A DNA stretch of 64,000 bases from Phytophthora hibernalis (Eukaryota; Oomycota; Peronosporomycetes; Peronosporales; Peronosporaceae): NCBI GenBank assembly GCA_012656075.1, contig JAAKBF010000014.1, positions 620,001 to 684,000 on the forward strand, read 5' to 3'. A program made the translations under genes and the position numbers. The notes beneath the pieces were generated by a model. It was not told where the DNA came from, searched no databases, and saw nothing but the letters and a program-made list of their open reading frames with translations. Shown here in pieces: positions 44,956-55,274 of this stretch (position 1 is the stretch's first letter; every line of letters starts with the position of its first letter).

Positions 44956-47696
44956 ATGTGGTGTACGAAGAATAATTGCCGTCGTAATACTCACGGTTAT
45001 GACAGCAAATTTGAGCTAACGGAGCGCGCAGCCACAGAGGTTGCTTGATGCAGACGAGCGGGTGACTGCGCCGCCATCGTTCAGGACTGGCGCGCGTCAA
45101 AATACATTAGCTGGAGCAAAGTGATCATAATCGTTGCGATCGTGATTGGCCCAGGCATTCACGCTCGAGTGGGAGTGTGAGATGAAGAGCTGGTACTACC
45201 ACAAGGGTGCACTACGCTGGCCTGGATGATCAGCTCCAAGTACGACATGAGGTCGTACCCTTGTACATGTACTTGCGTTGATGTGTGATTGATACTTGAA
45301 CAAAGAAGCCTCAACCAGTATAGATCTTGCATGGGCCGCTGAGGCCCGTGCACATAGATACAGTGAGGTCTTGTGACTATCGCACGCACTTCTATTGAAT
45401 ACACATTGCATCGGGGGCGACTACGGCGCTGTGTTGCTTGGGTCTCTCAAGCACTCACTTTCGAATCATCCGACTCAAGCACACAACGCCTGCCACCCCC
45501 AAGCTGCGGTCATTTGCCCATGCCAGCGCTTTCTTCTACCTCTACATTCGCTAGTGATGGTCGCTGTAACTCGAAGCAATCGCGCTCAAGCTACCGACTA
45601 TTGCTCTCACCTCTCACAACTGTCGCCTTTGCACCCACGCAGCAGCTTCTACTCAAGGTCCAGCACGAGTGAGCATATCTCCGACAAGATGCACACTGCG
45701 AGTGCATGGGTCTCCGTGGGAACTTAATCAACAGGTATCACAAATCCATCAGCAGATTATCACCAGGTACCACAAGTGGCCCAAATAAGTACCGTAGATA
45801 CGCATTTGTTGCCAATATCCAATATCGGGATATTATCTTTGCGTTTTCTTTTTCTTTTTCTGAGCATCTTGGCGAGGCTGATGCCATCCACAAACCAAGA
45901 CAGCCTAGGTGATGCACGCACTTCGTTCCAGCATAGAACAGCTACTCTTGGTTTAGATTCATTATCGTGAGAGTCTTGCCTAACTAGCTAAATGAGGTCA
46001 TTGGGCAGAGGGAACCCCAAGAAATGAGGCTGCAAGTACTTTGTGTTTATACGTAGTACTGGGGTTTACCCGCAACCAGCAGTGCTGGCAACGGGTGTTT
46101 AAATGTTTATTCCATAAAACGCGTAATATCGCGTCATTTGACTGTTTATTTGATCGAACGCGTATAAACAGAGATCCATGACCGTTCTCAAGTGGCACAG
46201 TGTACCCATGCGCTCAAAGATGCACCCATTCAGTCCGTGGAAGTCCCACTTCTAAAAGGGATATCATTCTAGATAATACAGTAGGATTATCGGTAGCCAA
46301 AAAATGGCGTACAAAAACCAAGCCTTATTAATGATGTCATCCATTTTAAAAAACCGTGATTAAATCCCACCCGCGTAGATCCACATCCGCTCTAATTTAA
46401 AACCTGGGTTTTCCGCAACCCTAATTACCATAGCACGCTACAGTACATCTGCTGGCCGTGCTTCGCAGCCGCAGCATTTGTACCGGGGATTTAAGGCGTC
46501 AGGGAGTCGTGTTTCAGACCGATACGTTGTGTCTGGTATTAGGACGATAACCGGGCACGGCGTATCGGCTGGGTGTTGGTCGTGTCAAGCAAAGAGGCCG
46601 CCGTGGTGGAGACGTCACTCAGAACGTGGTGTTGGGCAACACTCTGGACGAGACTTGATGATGGTGCATCTGGAGCTCGGAGTGCCTCTCAACGGAGAGG
46701 CACGTGGTAGAGGTGATGAAACCGCACGTCTCGCCTAGCGCCCAGGGCGAAAGGTATTATGAACGGGTAGACCATTAGCGCTAGTGTCCAAATCTTTCAA
46801 TCTCACCGTGCCGGGAAACATGCGTGTTTAGCTGGCTTTGGTAAATAATAACCTAACGAATTCGGTTTGCACTCCACCGAGAAAGTCTCCTTCTTTCTTT
46901 TAACTCTACGAAGGCATGCGTACTGTAAGATTTTAAAGGCCGGTTCACTTGATCTATGTATGGTCCGGATTGGTGTGCACCACCCGAGAGCGGCCGCGAA
47001 TTGGCTTCTACGAAGCACTACAGTACCAGAAAAACCCCTCTGTTGACTGTCTTTTCTGATTCGGACCTCGATTCGGATTCCATGGAAAGAAGATCAGTTT
47101 CACTGAACATAGTAGACCAAGGGACGCTAGCTCAAGTTTCGAAGTTAGTAAACAAGTAAATCCGCCTTTATCGTCGTAAGCGACTATATAGACTAATTTG
47201 CTATATTTTGCCTAAAGTGTGGCTTCTTATGGATTTAGCGAGAAACCCTCTTTATTTTATATTCTTCGTAAAAGGTGCGCCGTAGGAAGTGCGTCGTAGC
47301 AACTGCGAGCCCAGAATGGTTGGTAGACACTACTTTTGACTGTGTTTTAGAATGACATATACAAACTCCTAATACGCAGCAAGGCATACTTGCTGCTCCT
47401 TATACTCACTTCGTCTTTTGACGCTTTCCCGCACAAGCTATCTTCTCGTCACCTACGGCTTCCGCCTCCAGTATCTCACTCTTCCTAACTCCCCGTACTA
47501 TTCTCTAATGTCCTAATCCTCTGTTAATGTAAAACTTCAGTAAGACTCTTCAACCCGTGCACCATGTATTTTTTATCAGCGCATTGCCGATGAAGAGCCA
47601 GCACTTCCTGCTGAATTGACATTTTTTCTAACTCAATATGATATGTCAGCTGGGTCTCCTTGAACGAAATCAACTTTCATGAGTAATTTTCGTCGC
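44956..47696. other. Long stretch without recognised genes
   Basis: Holds the second arm of the 41493 inverted repeat (45736-45808) and a perfect 9-bp-stem hairpin GTGCCTCTC-AACG-GAGAGGCAC (46682-46703). The frame at 46478-46738 (86 codons, Arg/Gly-rich) resembles nothing known. The region from about 44960 may include a decayed copia LTR. Confidence 0.5.
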
Positions 47697-47886
47697 CGAT
47701 GTCCTACCCCGATGCATTCGATTGCATCACACCACCAGTACGCTTTCTCGTTTCACTGAAAGTTGACAGACTAGTTGGTGCAATTTCAGCTGGCGTGCTC
47801 ATGTTGACACCCGCGGACCTAACGTCAGCCACACTAGTTGCATCAGCATCCGCCCAAGTCGCGGCAATGCTCGGTGCATCCACAGC

Positions 47887-48703
47887 GGGGAAAACTATGG
47901 AGGGCCCACCGGCTGGGGAGCGCCCTCACAGAAAACGAACAATATAAAACATAAAGCGCATTATCGTCGGCAACGCTTGTCAGTGATTGTGCCGTTGCCG
48001 ACGAAAATGGCTGTAGCGTTCTGATGCGATTCGTAGACAGGTTTAGCTGTACAGCTTTAGCTCGCCAAGCCGGCTGCCATGTACGACAAAGTCTAACCTC
48101 CTGACATAGCAGGAGTTGCTGTCTCTAAGATGCGCCCAGCGTTCCCGTCTTCCAGCTACGCCATAGTGAGCTCGCAGCTGCCTTCCGCGGTTATTGACGC
48201 GCTCCTCGAAGAAGCCAAGGCTCGGACCTACTCTCCTGTTTTCCGGCAGGTGGTCGGTGCACTAGACGACAAGTTCCGAAGCCAATTGCTGCGTTCTTGA
48301 AATTGGCAATATCCTTCGGAAGCACTAGCGTTGTCGTTATTCCTTGTGCGTCTTCGAGATACATTGAAGCCGTGCGTCTTCATCCATGCGTGCAGTGCTG
48401 CCTCAGCTATGTCGTGACTTGCATACGACGCCTCTGGCGGGGGCTCAATTCGAAGCAGTGTCTCCGCCGACATTTTCCAAGGATTCTATAACCAGCAGCA
48501 GACAACCAAACAAAACGAGAAAACAAAACGAGAAATGGAGCACAGGACGAGTCTGTTTTTGTGGTTGTTTCAACGACCTTGCATCAGTGCAGCCATTTTC
48601 GACGGCAACGGCACATCCGCTGACAAGCGTTGCGCTTTTTGTGTTTATATTGTTTATTTTCGTGAGGGCCCTCCCAGCTGGCGGGCCCTCCTTAGTTTTC
48701 CCC
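47887..48703. mobile_element. Mutator-like (MULE) element, 817 bp
   Basis: Long terminal inverted repeats of about 130 bp, starting GGGGAAAACTATGGAGGGCC at the left and mirrored at the right (GGGCCCTCCTTAGTTTTCCC), with a perfect 9-bp target duplication ATCCACAGC (47878-47886 and 48704-48712). Long inverted ends with a 9-bp duplication are the Mutator hallmark. Confidence 0.9.
48228..48473 (-). pseudogene. FAR1-like N-terminal fragment inside the MULE
   Basis: Reads PPPEASYASHDIAEAALHAW, then MKTHGFNVSRRRTRNN. This matches the pattern of the FAR1/WRKY-GCM1-type DNA-binding domain found at the N-terminus of Mutator-like transposases (HGFNVxxRRT). The zinc-binding and catalytic parts are absent, so the element depends on others for movement. 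Confidence 0.5.
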
Positions 48704-48859
48704 ATCCACAGCACATGATGTGCCACATCCGCCATTGACAGCGGTCCCGTCTTCATCTTCGGAAGAGAAAATGTCACTGCTCCGATCACTATAATCAAAG
48801 TCTGGGTCTGTTTTGAGCAGTAGCGGGTGTGTGCTGGGGCTGTCGTCTATAATTTTGGA

Positions 48860-49593
48860 GATCTAAACAAGGCAGGGCAGCGATGCAGAACTGCTGCACG
48901 TAGCGATTCCTCGTTCTAGACACCTTGCCCGGTGTTGGCAAGTCAATCCGATGCCATGCGAAAGCTGTTCTCCAGCCCCAATATTTTGGTCGTCACATCC
49001 TTGCTGGTCCTATCCATCGTGATCCCACTGACCGCAATGGCGTCGACGACCTTACCAGCGAGCGGTTGCATTGTCTCACCGTTTGCCTTTCACCACCTCG
49101 GTACCGACCATAATTGTTGGCACTTGTCAACCAATTCATGAGCACACTCAGAGAGCTGATGTTGTCTATGGGTCTGTGATTCTGTCAGGAGACTCTCTTT
49201 GGGCTGGTTGGGCTGAGGATGCCATGGGCTGCGACTTCGAAACCACGTTGTAGCAACGCTCGTTCCACACAGTCCACGCGAACGAAGACTCAGCGTCGAA
49301 TGACATGAGTAGACTTGGTAGATAGGCCTGATTGAGTGATCTAGTTGTACATCAGATTCTACAGTGGTGACTTGGTGCTATACGATATAGCAGGTTTACG
49401 GTACTGTGCTTAGAGCTGGGGCCGAGCCTCCACTTCAACAAGTCTAAAGCAAATGCATTGAAGTTGCAGGCAGAAACCGACGACTGACAAACGCAGCAAA
49501 GACTGCTGCTGCTGCTTCGTGAACGAATGAAACTAAAAGTTTAGGTTGTACCGCAAAAAGAAGTCGACCTTGTGCTGCCATTGGCTTCCACCA
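48860..49593. other. Non-coding stretch
   Basis: No gene or defined repeat recognised between the MULE-interrupted ORF and the Harbinger remnant. Confidence 0.5.
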
Positions 49594-50440
49594 CTAGCCC
49601 CGAACTTCCAGGAGATATGCCAGCAACTGATTGCGACGGTCGTCGCCATTAGCATCACTCGGTACCGCAAGATTGAGCTTATCATCAGCATCAAGCTCGC
49701 TCCTTCCATTTCTACGAATTTCATCAATCCATTCCTCAGGAACAGGCTCAGCTATTAGCAAGTTGTGCATAATGCACACGCAAGTAATACAGCGAATAAT
49801 CTTTCAAAGATGCCGTCGTTTCGACAGCTTTGACCGAATTCCTTTCAAATACTGAAATCTTTTTTCAGAAACCCAATGCAGTGCTCAGCTTTAATTCGCG
49901 AAGATGCCAGCTTTCTGTTGAAATACGATTCTTTCGAGTCCATCGTACGACCCACCGGCTTTTTAAAAGCAGGTATCGTCACACGAGATGTCTGGAACGC
50001 TGAATCACCGAGAATATACTCATTCCGACGGAAAACTCGTTCATGCTTTTGTAACAGTGGGTGCAGCCATGGTGCACAGCGGCAGAAGTTGGCGAAACAG
50101 CTGATGCCTACATTGAAGAATCTGCGAGCAGTCGCCGAGATCCAGCCGATGCGGGCGCTGAGGACCGCATAAGTGACGTCTTGGTGCCAGGAGGCGCCTC
50201 GAAGACCTCCATCAGGACCACGAAGCGGCGTTGACAATGATTGGCCGGCCAAACAAGAGGCTGAGGGTGTAGTGAGATGGCACTCACTTCCGAATTTGAT
50301 CTCGCGGGCTCAAGACATCCAGATTGAAGCTCGAGGGCGCCAACACTTCTGGAGTGCAGTCAATGACGAACGAGGCTTGGAGGTCGGATACGAAGGTGAG
50401 TACGCAGTCAGGTTCACGTACGGGTGCGAGTGACAAGGGG
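49594..50440 (-). pseudogene. PIF/Harbinger (HARBI1-type) transposase remnant
   Basis: DDE_Tnp_4 superfamily. The minus strand reads YILGDSAFQTSRVTIPAFKK (second catalytic Asp in GDSA) and NRKLASSRIKAEHCIGFLKK (catalytic Glu), then CIMHNLLIAEPVPEEWIDEI and GDDRRNQLLAYLLEVRG at the C-terminus. Frame changes separate these blocks; the first catalytic Asp region is degraded (FVIDCTPEVLAPSSFNLDVL upstream). No DNA-binding partner ORF seen. Confidence 0.82.
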
Positions 50441-50612
50441 TGGTGACGGCTGAATTCACGGTCCCTGTATCTAAGTGCGTGTGTGCGAGCAGGTACCTAC
50501 AGATACGAGGCCGGGGCGAAGTACGAGTTGAAGACGCGGTAGAGCTGAGTTGAATAAATAGGAACGAGAGTTCCGGCTACCTTTCAGTGGCATACAGTGT
50601 GTTGAAGTTGCT

Positions 50613-51340
50613 CGAAACGGCGCGATGAAGATGCCGCTTGCGAACAGGACGATGAACGCGCAGCGGTGGAGCAGAGAGCAAATTCGATGGTTGCTCCACC
50701 CGCTATTCGACATATGGTTGCGGATGTGACGGAAGATCCTGGTACGTCTTCGAGCCGACAGCCACCACCACCCGCGCAAATTGCACAGACAACAGAACAA
50801 CCACGCCGTGGACAATCTGCCGGAAGGCAACGAAGTGTGAGTAGTGACAGCAGTACTTCCGACGTGTCGTCGAGCAATGACTCGGATGGGAGCGACTTTT
50901 GCTTCGACGCCCATGACAGCAGTGGCAGCAGCAGCAGCGGTGTGGAGAGTAGCGATAGCTCGCACCACGAACGAGACGGACGACGCAGGCGACATCGACG
51001 AGATGGAAATCGACGTGCACGAGCTGAACGGCGAGACAACAATCAGCCGAGGCGAAAGAGTGTGAAGGATCTGGAGCTGCCCTCTTTCACTCCGTCGCCG
51101 AAGATGTCGGTGTCAACGTGGATTGACCGCGTCGACTTGGCTTTGAAAGGATCGGGGGCGTCTGGACGAAGGGACGTGGTCGAACAACGCTCTCTACTTC
51201 ATGTTGGGTAATAAGTTGATGAAGAACGCGTCGAAGTGGTAGGTTGACATGGATCGCCGACTGCCCGAATCGAAGCCAACGTGGAATTTTTTGAAGAAGA
51301 CGCTGCTCAGGCGGTACGGTGAAAAACTCGACAAGTATAT
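50613..51340 (+). pseudogene. Isolated gypsy gag remnant
   Basis: A Ser/Asp-rich then Arg-rich N-terminal part (DDSSTSDV-like and RRRRHRRDGNRRARAER) leads into a capsid-like domain: KMSVSTWIDRVDLALKGSG, NALYFMLGNKLMKNASKW and KPTWNFLKKTLLRRYGEKLD. One frame change near 51170 and an in-frame TAG near 51240. No pol follows; sequence after 51345 is unrelated AT-rich DNA up to the ARM gene. Confidence 0.7.
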
Positions 51341-51748
51341 AATAATTTAGATGACTTGATTAAAGTATACCAGCCTCCCAAATAGACTACGGGAAAATCT
51401 GCTGCAAATCATTCAACTGATGGCAATACGACCGACCAAGATCTTGGCATTCAGTTATCAGACGACTTATCTGCAGTGGAAGGAGTGCTGTACTGCAAAT
51501 AGAGTCGTCGTTAGCTGTAGAATATTCATGCGAAATTAGCGCTTCTTTACGGTTCTGGATGATAAGAATTTGGTCGACTTCGATAACTTCGGATCCTAAA
51601 TGATTTTGAGATTTGGCTTGATTTACACTGGATAACCGTACGGAAGGGGTGAAAGGGCGGGTTGTTACAGGCGATGCGTGTTAATAAATTATTGGCACAT
51701 AAAATGCAAATATATTTTGGAGGTATCTATTTTTCGGAATGCCAATAG

Positions 51749-52467
51749 CTTGCGCGGAACGGAGAAGAAGAGCAAAAGTGTAATGCTGTCGGCGGACTTG
51801 TTAGCCTCGCCTTTGATAATATAATCGCCGCTGAAATCGCACGGAACAGAGGTATCACTCCACTCGTCGAGGCTATCCGAACTGGAACAGAGCAGCAAAA
51901 GAGTTTCGCTGTGGGTGCACTTCAGAATCTTGCCTGCAACGATGAAATACGAACCGATATCGCACGTGAAGGGGTGAAGCCGTTGATTGAACTCATGAAA
52001 TCCGGAACTGATCAACAAAAGAGAGTGCTGCAAGAGTACTGGTGACTCTCACTCCTAACGATGCTGCTCGCTCCGACATTTTGAGCAAGGGAGGCATCTA
52101 CCTCGAGCTTCTTCAAACTGGAACTGATCAGCTGAAGGAGAGAATAGCAGAACTACTTGGGAACATTACCAGTAGCGAAGAAGGTCGTGTTGAAATCGCC
52201 CGTGAAGGAGGCATCGGACCGCTTATTGATCTTCTTCGGACTGGAAGCCAACAGTTAAAAGGTTATGCTGCAAAGGAAATCGAGAACCTCGCGAAAAGTA
52301 ACGACAAAATCCGAGCCGAGCTTGTACGCGATGGCAGTATTCCGCTACTGAAGTCACTGAGTCGAAGTGAAAGTGAGCAATACAAGGAGCGTGCTATTCG
52401 TGCACTGCAGCAACTGAATGGGGGTTGTTGTGCTACAGGACTGCACAACAGTTGTGCAGTTCTGTAA
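51749..52467 (+). CDS. Armadillo (ARM) repeat protein, 3' part of gene
   Basis: About five ARM repeats of roughly 41-42 residues: CNAVGGLVSLAFDNIIAAEI, ITPLVEAIRTGTEQQKSFAV-GALQNLACNDEIR, VKPLIELMKSGTDQQKESAA, LELLQTGTDQLKERIAELLG, IGPLIDLLRTGSQQLKGYAA and IPLLKSLSRSESEQYKERAI. The repeats form a superhelical binding surface; the partner is unknown. Ends at 52465-52467 after a short Cys/Asn tail. The frame is broken once, in AAAA at 52017-52020, and one extra A restores it. A possible 3' splice site (CCAATAG) precedes 51749, so upstream exons may exist, but none is recognised before the AT-rich sequence. A gene fragment, or a gene with a sequence error. Confidence 0.72.
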
Positions 52468-53106
52468 CGAATTTTCATGGACTACATGTAGATGCAACAA
52501 CTATTCAATCATTGAAGCGTACTTCGTGACTAAGGACTAACCTTATCCTTTCCGTCGACTTTGTAAGGCAAATTTGAGCCGCGATACGGAATTGTCGACA
52601 GCTCAAAGCTGGAGATAACGAAAACATTGAGGGTCTCTGCAGCGCACTTGCTGCTAGTGCTCGTATAACGCGAGTCGTGTGAATGCAACGAATCCGGGCC
52701 TGGCGGGCAGCGTGTATGAACACGCCACGTAGTAGTTCAAACGTCACGAAGAGCAACTGGCGAGCACTTAGTACAGGAGCACTTAGTACAGGAGCACTTA
52801 GTACAGTATGTTCGAACACAAGAACGATATATCGAATCTTTTCTATGAGCAAAGTAAACGCGCCGGATCCAAGTCTCTGAATCAAATCCGAAGAATGTCC
52901 TGGATTGTAGTCATTTGACCACATTGGCTAGATGGTATTCGGTGTAGCAGTAAGCGGTAAGATAACACGCTTTACATGACTGAGCGGAGATAGGTGCCCC
53001 CAACAGCAATACAAGTGATTAGTTCAGTTAAAGCATTTTGATCTGCGCGCCTCCTACGAACTTCATACTACGAAGGGTAATCGATAAATCGAAGACACCT
53101 AGTGTG
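52468..53106. other. Spacer with a 15-bp tandem repeat
   Basis: Between the ARM gene and the RP2-like gene. Three perfect tandem copies of GAGCACTTAGTACAG at 52762-52806. No gene recognised. Confidence 0.6.
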
Positions 53107-54620
53107 CTAAACGACTGGTTTCCATTGTTGAAAGACGAAGCCACTCATGCGTCTAAGAAAAGTGAATGGAAACACATCGTTAAAAACAACAATCATAGAG
53201 GTTTCCCCGGAAACGTACATTGCTGTAGCGGTGTCTTTAGACACGAAGATGACATCTCTTGTAGCGGCCTCTGACTTAAACCGAGCATCTTGTAGTAAAT
53301 CGTTAATGTGCTGAAAGCATTGCGGCCCCTGGAACTCCATCATTACGGAGCCTGGTGTGCTCTTAGCTGACTCTGTCGCCTTCTATAAAACAGCAACAGG
53401 TCGCAGATACCATGTCAGTACCTGATTAGCATACGAATGTCACTTGCAGCGTACCTCAACCAATACAGCGTTATTGGGGAAAAGAGCGGTTGCACGTTCC
53501 TCAGTGAGTTTCATCTGCCTAGTGCGGATAAGCAGTGTAGGCTCATCGGTGCTACTGCTGGTACTATCCTTTGCTTTCGTTGCAATCGCGACAGCTGTGA
53601 CGAAGTCCAGTATGACAGAGTCTTTGGGCTATACATCGCGAGACGATGAAACAAACCGTTAGCATCCCGAAAGTATCTAGTGCCCACGCGTGAATACCCA
53701 CCACAACGAAGCAGACGAACGCCGTCGGTGCATCCTCCTTCCTGGCACAAACTCCGCTTGTGATCGGCACCACCAGTTGTGCCAAATCCACCGACAACCC
53801 CAAATCTTCCGATGTCCGCGATGGAATCTTCCACAACGATGGTGCACCACTGCTCTCCTTTTAGCCATTATCTTAGTCAGTGGGGACTCATGAGGTTGCA
53901 TGGGCAACGGCGTCCAACCGCCATGGTCTGGTGTGAAGTTGAAGATCTTACCATGTACACCACAACAATTAGTGTTGCGTCAACTATCACCACAATATCG
54001 CAGCCACCTCCCACCTCGCTCCACTTGTTGTTCCAGGGCGAGAACTTGGCCTGGTGGAACTGTTGCTGCAGCGAAAAGTAGGTCAGCGAGAAGCACGCAA
54101 AGTGCAGTCGAGTGGAAGTCTCAATGATGGGCTCTTCAAGCACGACACGGTCAGCACATTCAAGGCGACAGCAAGTTAACGTCCAACATCCACCCACCGG
54201 TAGCGCTGTAGAGATACACATCCACATCATCGCAGTCGCGTGTGCGGAACTGCTGCACAGCGCAAATGACGGTGCAGCGCTTGCAATCGCGCAGGAAGAC
54301 GCTGCCCTCACAAGGGCCCACAACGATGCGGCAGTTGACGCAGGCGTCGATTGCACCGACGTGCAGTGGTCCAGCACTAAAATATCGCAGTTGTGGCAGT
54401 CCTCGACGAGGAACTGCTGCCCGTTGATGCTTCCCGGCAGCTTAGCTAGGAAGGACGCTGTCTGGATGTTGGAGAAGATAAAGTCCTCGCGCTTGAGCGT
54501 CGGGTCCTTGCCAAACGTGGGTTTGCTGCCGCTGGACGTTGGCGGAGGATGCTTGGCATTTTTCGTTGCGGCCTTGCTGGCGTTCTGCGCCGTGGGTCCG
54601 GCGTGGCAGATATTGCCCAT
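53107..54620 (-). CDS. RP2 (XRP2)-like TBCC-domain protein, putative Arl3 GTPase activator
   Basis: RP2 stimulates GTP hydrolysis by Arl3 and serves trafficking of lipidated proteins to cilia and flagella, fitting a zoosporic organism. ATG at 54618-54620 gives MGNICHAG, with Gly2 and Cys5 suited to myristoylation and palmitoylation as in human RP2. The TBCC/CARP beta-helix follows: LPGSINGQQFLVEDCHNCDI, VNCRIVVGPCEGSVFLRDCK and CTVICAVQQFRTRDCDDVDV, including the QQFRTRDC block with the catalytic Arg. Next come PIIETSTRLHFACFSL and FSPWNNKWSE, an intron (54014-53947), IFNFTPDHGGWTPLP, an NDK-like C-terminal region (APTAFVCF..), a second intron (53454-53383) and a last exon with GSVMMEFQGPQCFQHINDLL and IFVSKDTATAMYV. 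Single-base frame breaks occur (for example near 54360, one missing G) and the stretch 53900-53460 needs one or two corrections. Domain order matches the whole human protein. Confidence 0.83.
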
Positions 54621-54673
54621 GACAGTCCGACGCACTTGCAAAAACGGACGCACAGGTACTGCAGTGGTATAAT
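54621..54673 (-). promoter_or_regulatory. Remaining 5' flank of the RP2-like gene
   Basis: Only 53 nt separate the ATG from the end of a hAT element (54674), including its 8-bp duplication GGTATAAT. Any longer native promoter now lies beyond the element, and beyond the piggyBac element at 55275. Confidence 0.55.
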
Positions 54674-55214
54674 TAGGGATTGGTTCATTTTCTATTGCCT
54701 GAAAAAAACTTGGTTTTAAACGTTTTAAATTCATCTTTTCAGGCTGAGGACGTTTTAAACCTTTAGAGAAAATCTCACTCTCACTGGATAATCGTCATTT
54801 CGACGCTCAATATCCAAGGTTCCTCGAGTGCGATGTCGCTACTGTAATACAACGGTTTCTGCAACGACGAAAAACATGAGAACCCACCTCACCAACTGTG
54901 ATGCAGTTCCTTCTCCACTTGGTCGGTTGATGATCGACGAAACGTTCGAGATCGATGATCAAGTGGGCATTCGTCGCAGAAACCCCAAACTATCTCCTCC
55001 TTTCATGGCATCGTTGACCAATTCCTAAATGAGCCTTCAAATCTAACCTCTTCGAGGAAGAGCTCTAGCCTCCCTTGCTCCAAAACCAACAATATTGTCC
55101 TCGGTACAACTGAATTCTTGGCTATGAGTTTACAAGACCGCATGACCAAAAGGACCTCGTAAAAACGTGAAAAAAACATTCAATTCGAGAAAAGTTGAAA
55201 AATACCAATCGCTA
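54674..55214. mobile_element. hAT element (copy A), with an internal inversion
   Basis: 541 bp, ends TAGGGATTGGT and ACCAATCGCTA, perfect 8-bp target duplication GGTATAAT (54666-54673 and 55215-55222). Same family as 60337-60890. The outer parts align with that copy in direct orientation, but the stretch 54830-54962 is its reverse complement. Confidence 0.9.
54828..54962 (+). pseudogene. BED-type zinc finger fragment, inverted within the hAT element
   Basis: Reads CRYCNTTVSATTKNMRTHLT with a C2H2-like BED spacing, then LGRLMIDETFEIDDQ. The identical finger in the copy at 60.5 kb is on the minus strand of an element whose ends lie in the same direction, so here the coding part has been flipped. 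After 54962 the frame runs into unrelated residues. Confidence 0.75.
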
Positions 55215-55274
55215 GGTATAATACGGGTAGCCACATTTACCGAATTCCAGTGATTGAGGGCGTGGTGATTTTAA

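Larger units (their letters stand above)
47697..48855 (-). pseudogene. Acidic unknown ORF interrupted by a Mutator-like element
   Basis: On the minus strand, 48855-48704 reads PSTHPLLLKTDPDFDYSDRS and SDIFSSEDEDGTAVNGG; after the element and one 9-bp duplication the frame continues at 47877 with APSIAATWADADATSVADV and ends in a stop near 47697. Open across the junction. The composition is like the acidic N-terminus of a transposase, but no domain is visible. Confidence 0.45.

Noticed and set aside
52505..52924. 139-codon minus-strand frame with APVLS repeats
   Set aside because: The repeat is just the 15-bp tandem array translated; the rest shows no family resemblance.
54112..54672. 186-codon open frame on the plus strand
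   Set aside because: Antisense to the TBCC domain of the RP2-like gene; no domain of its own.
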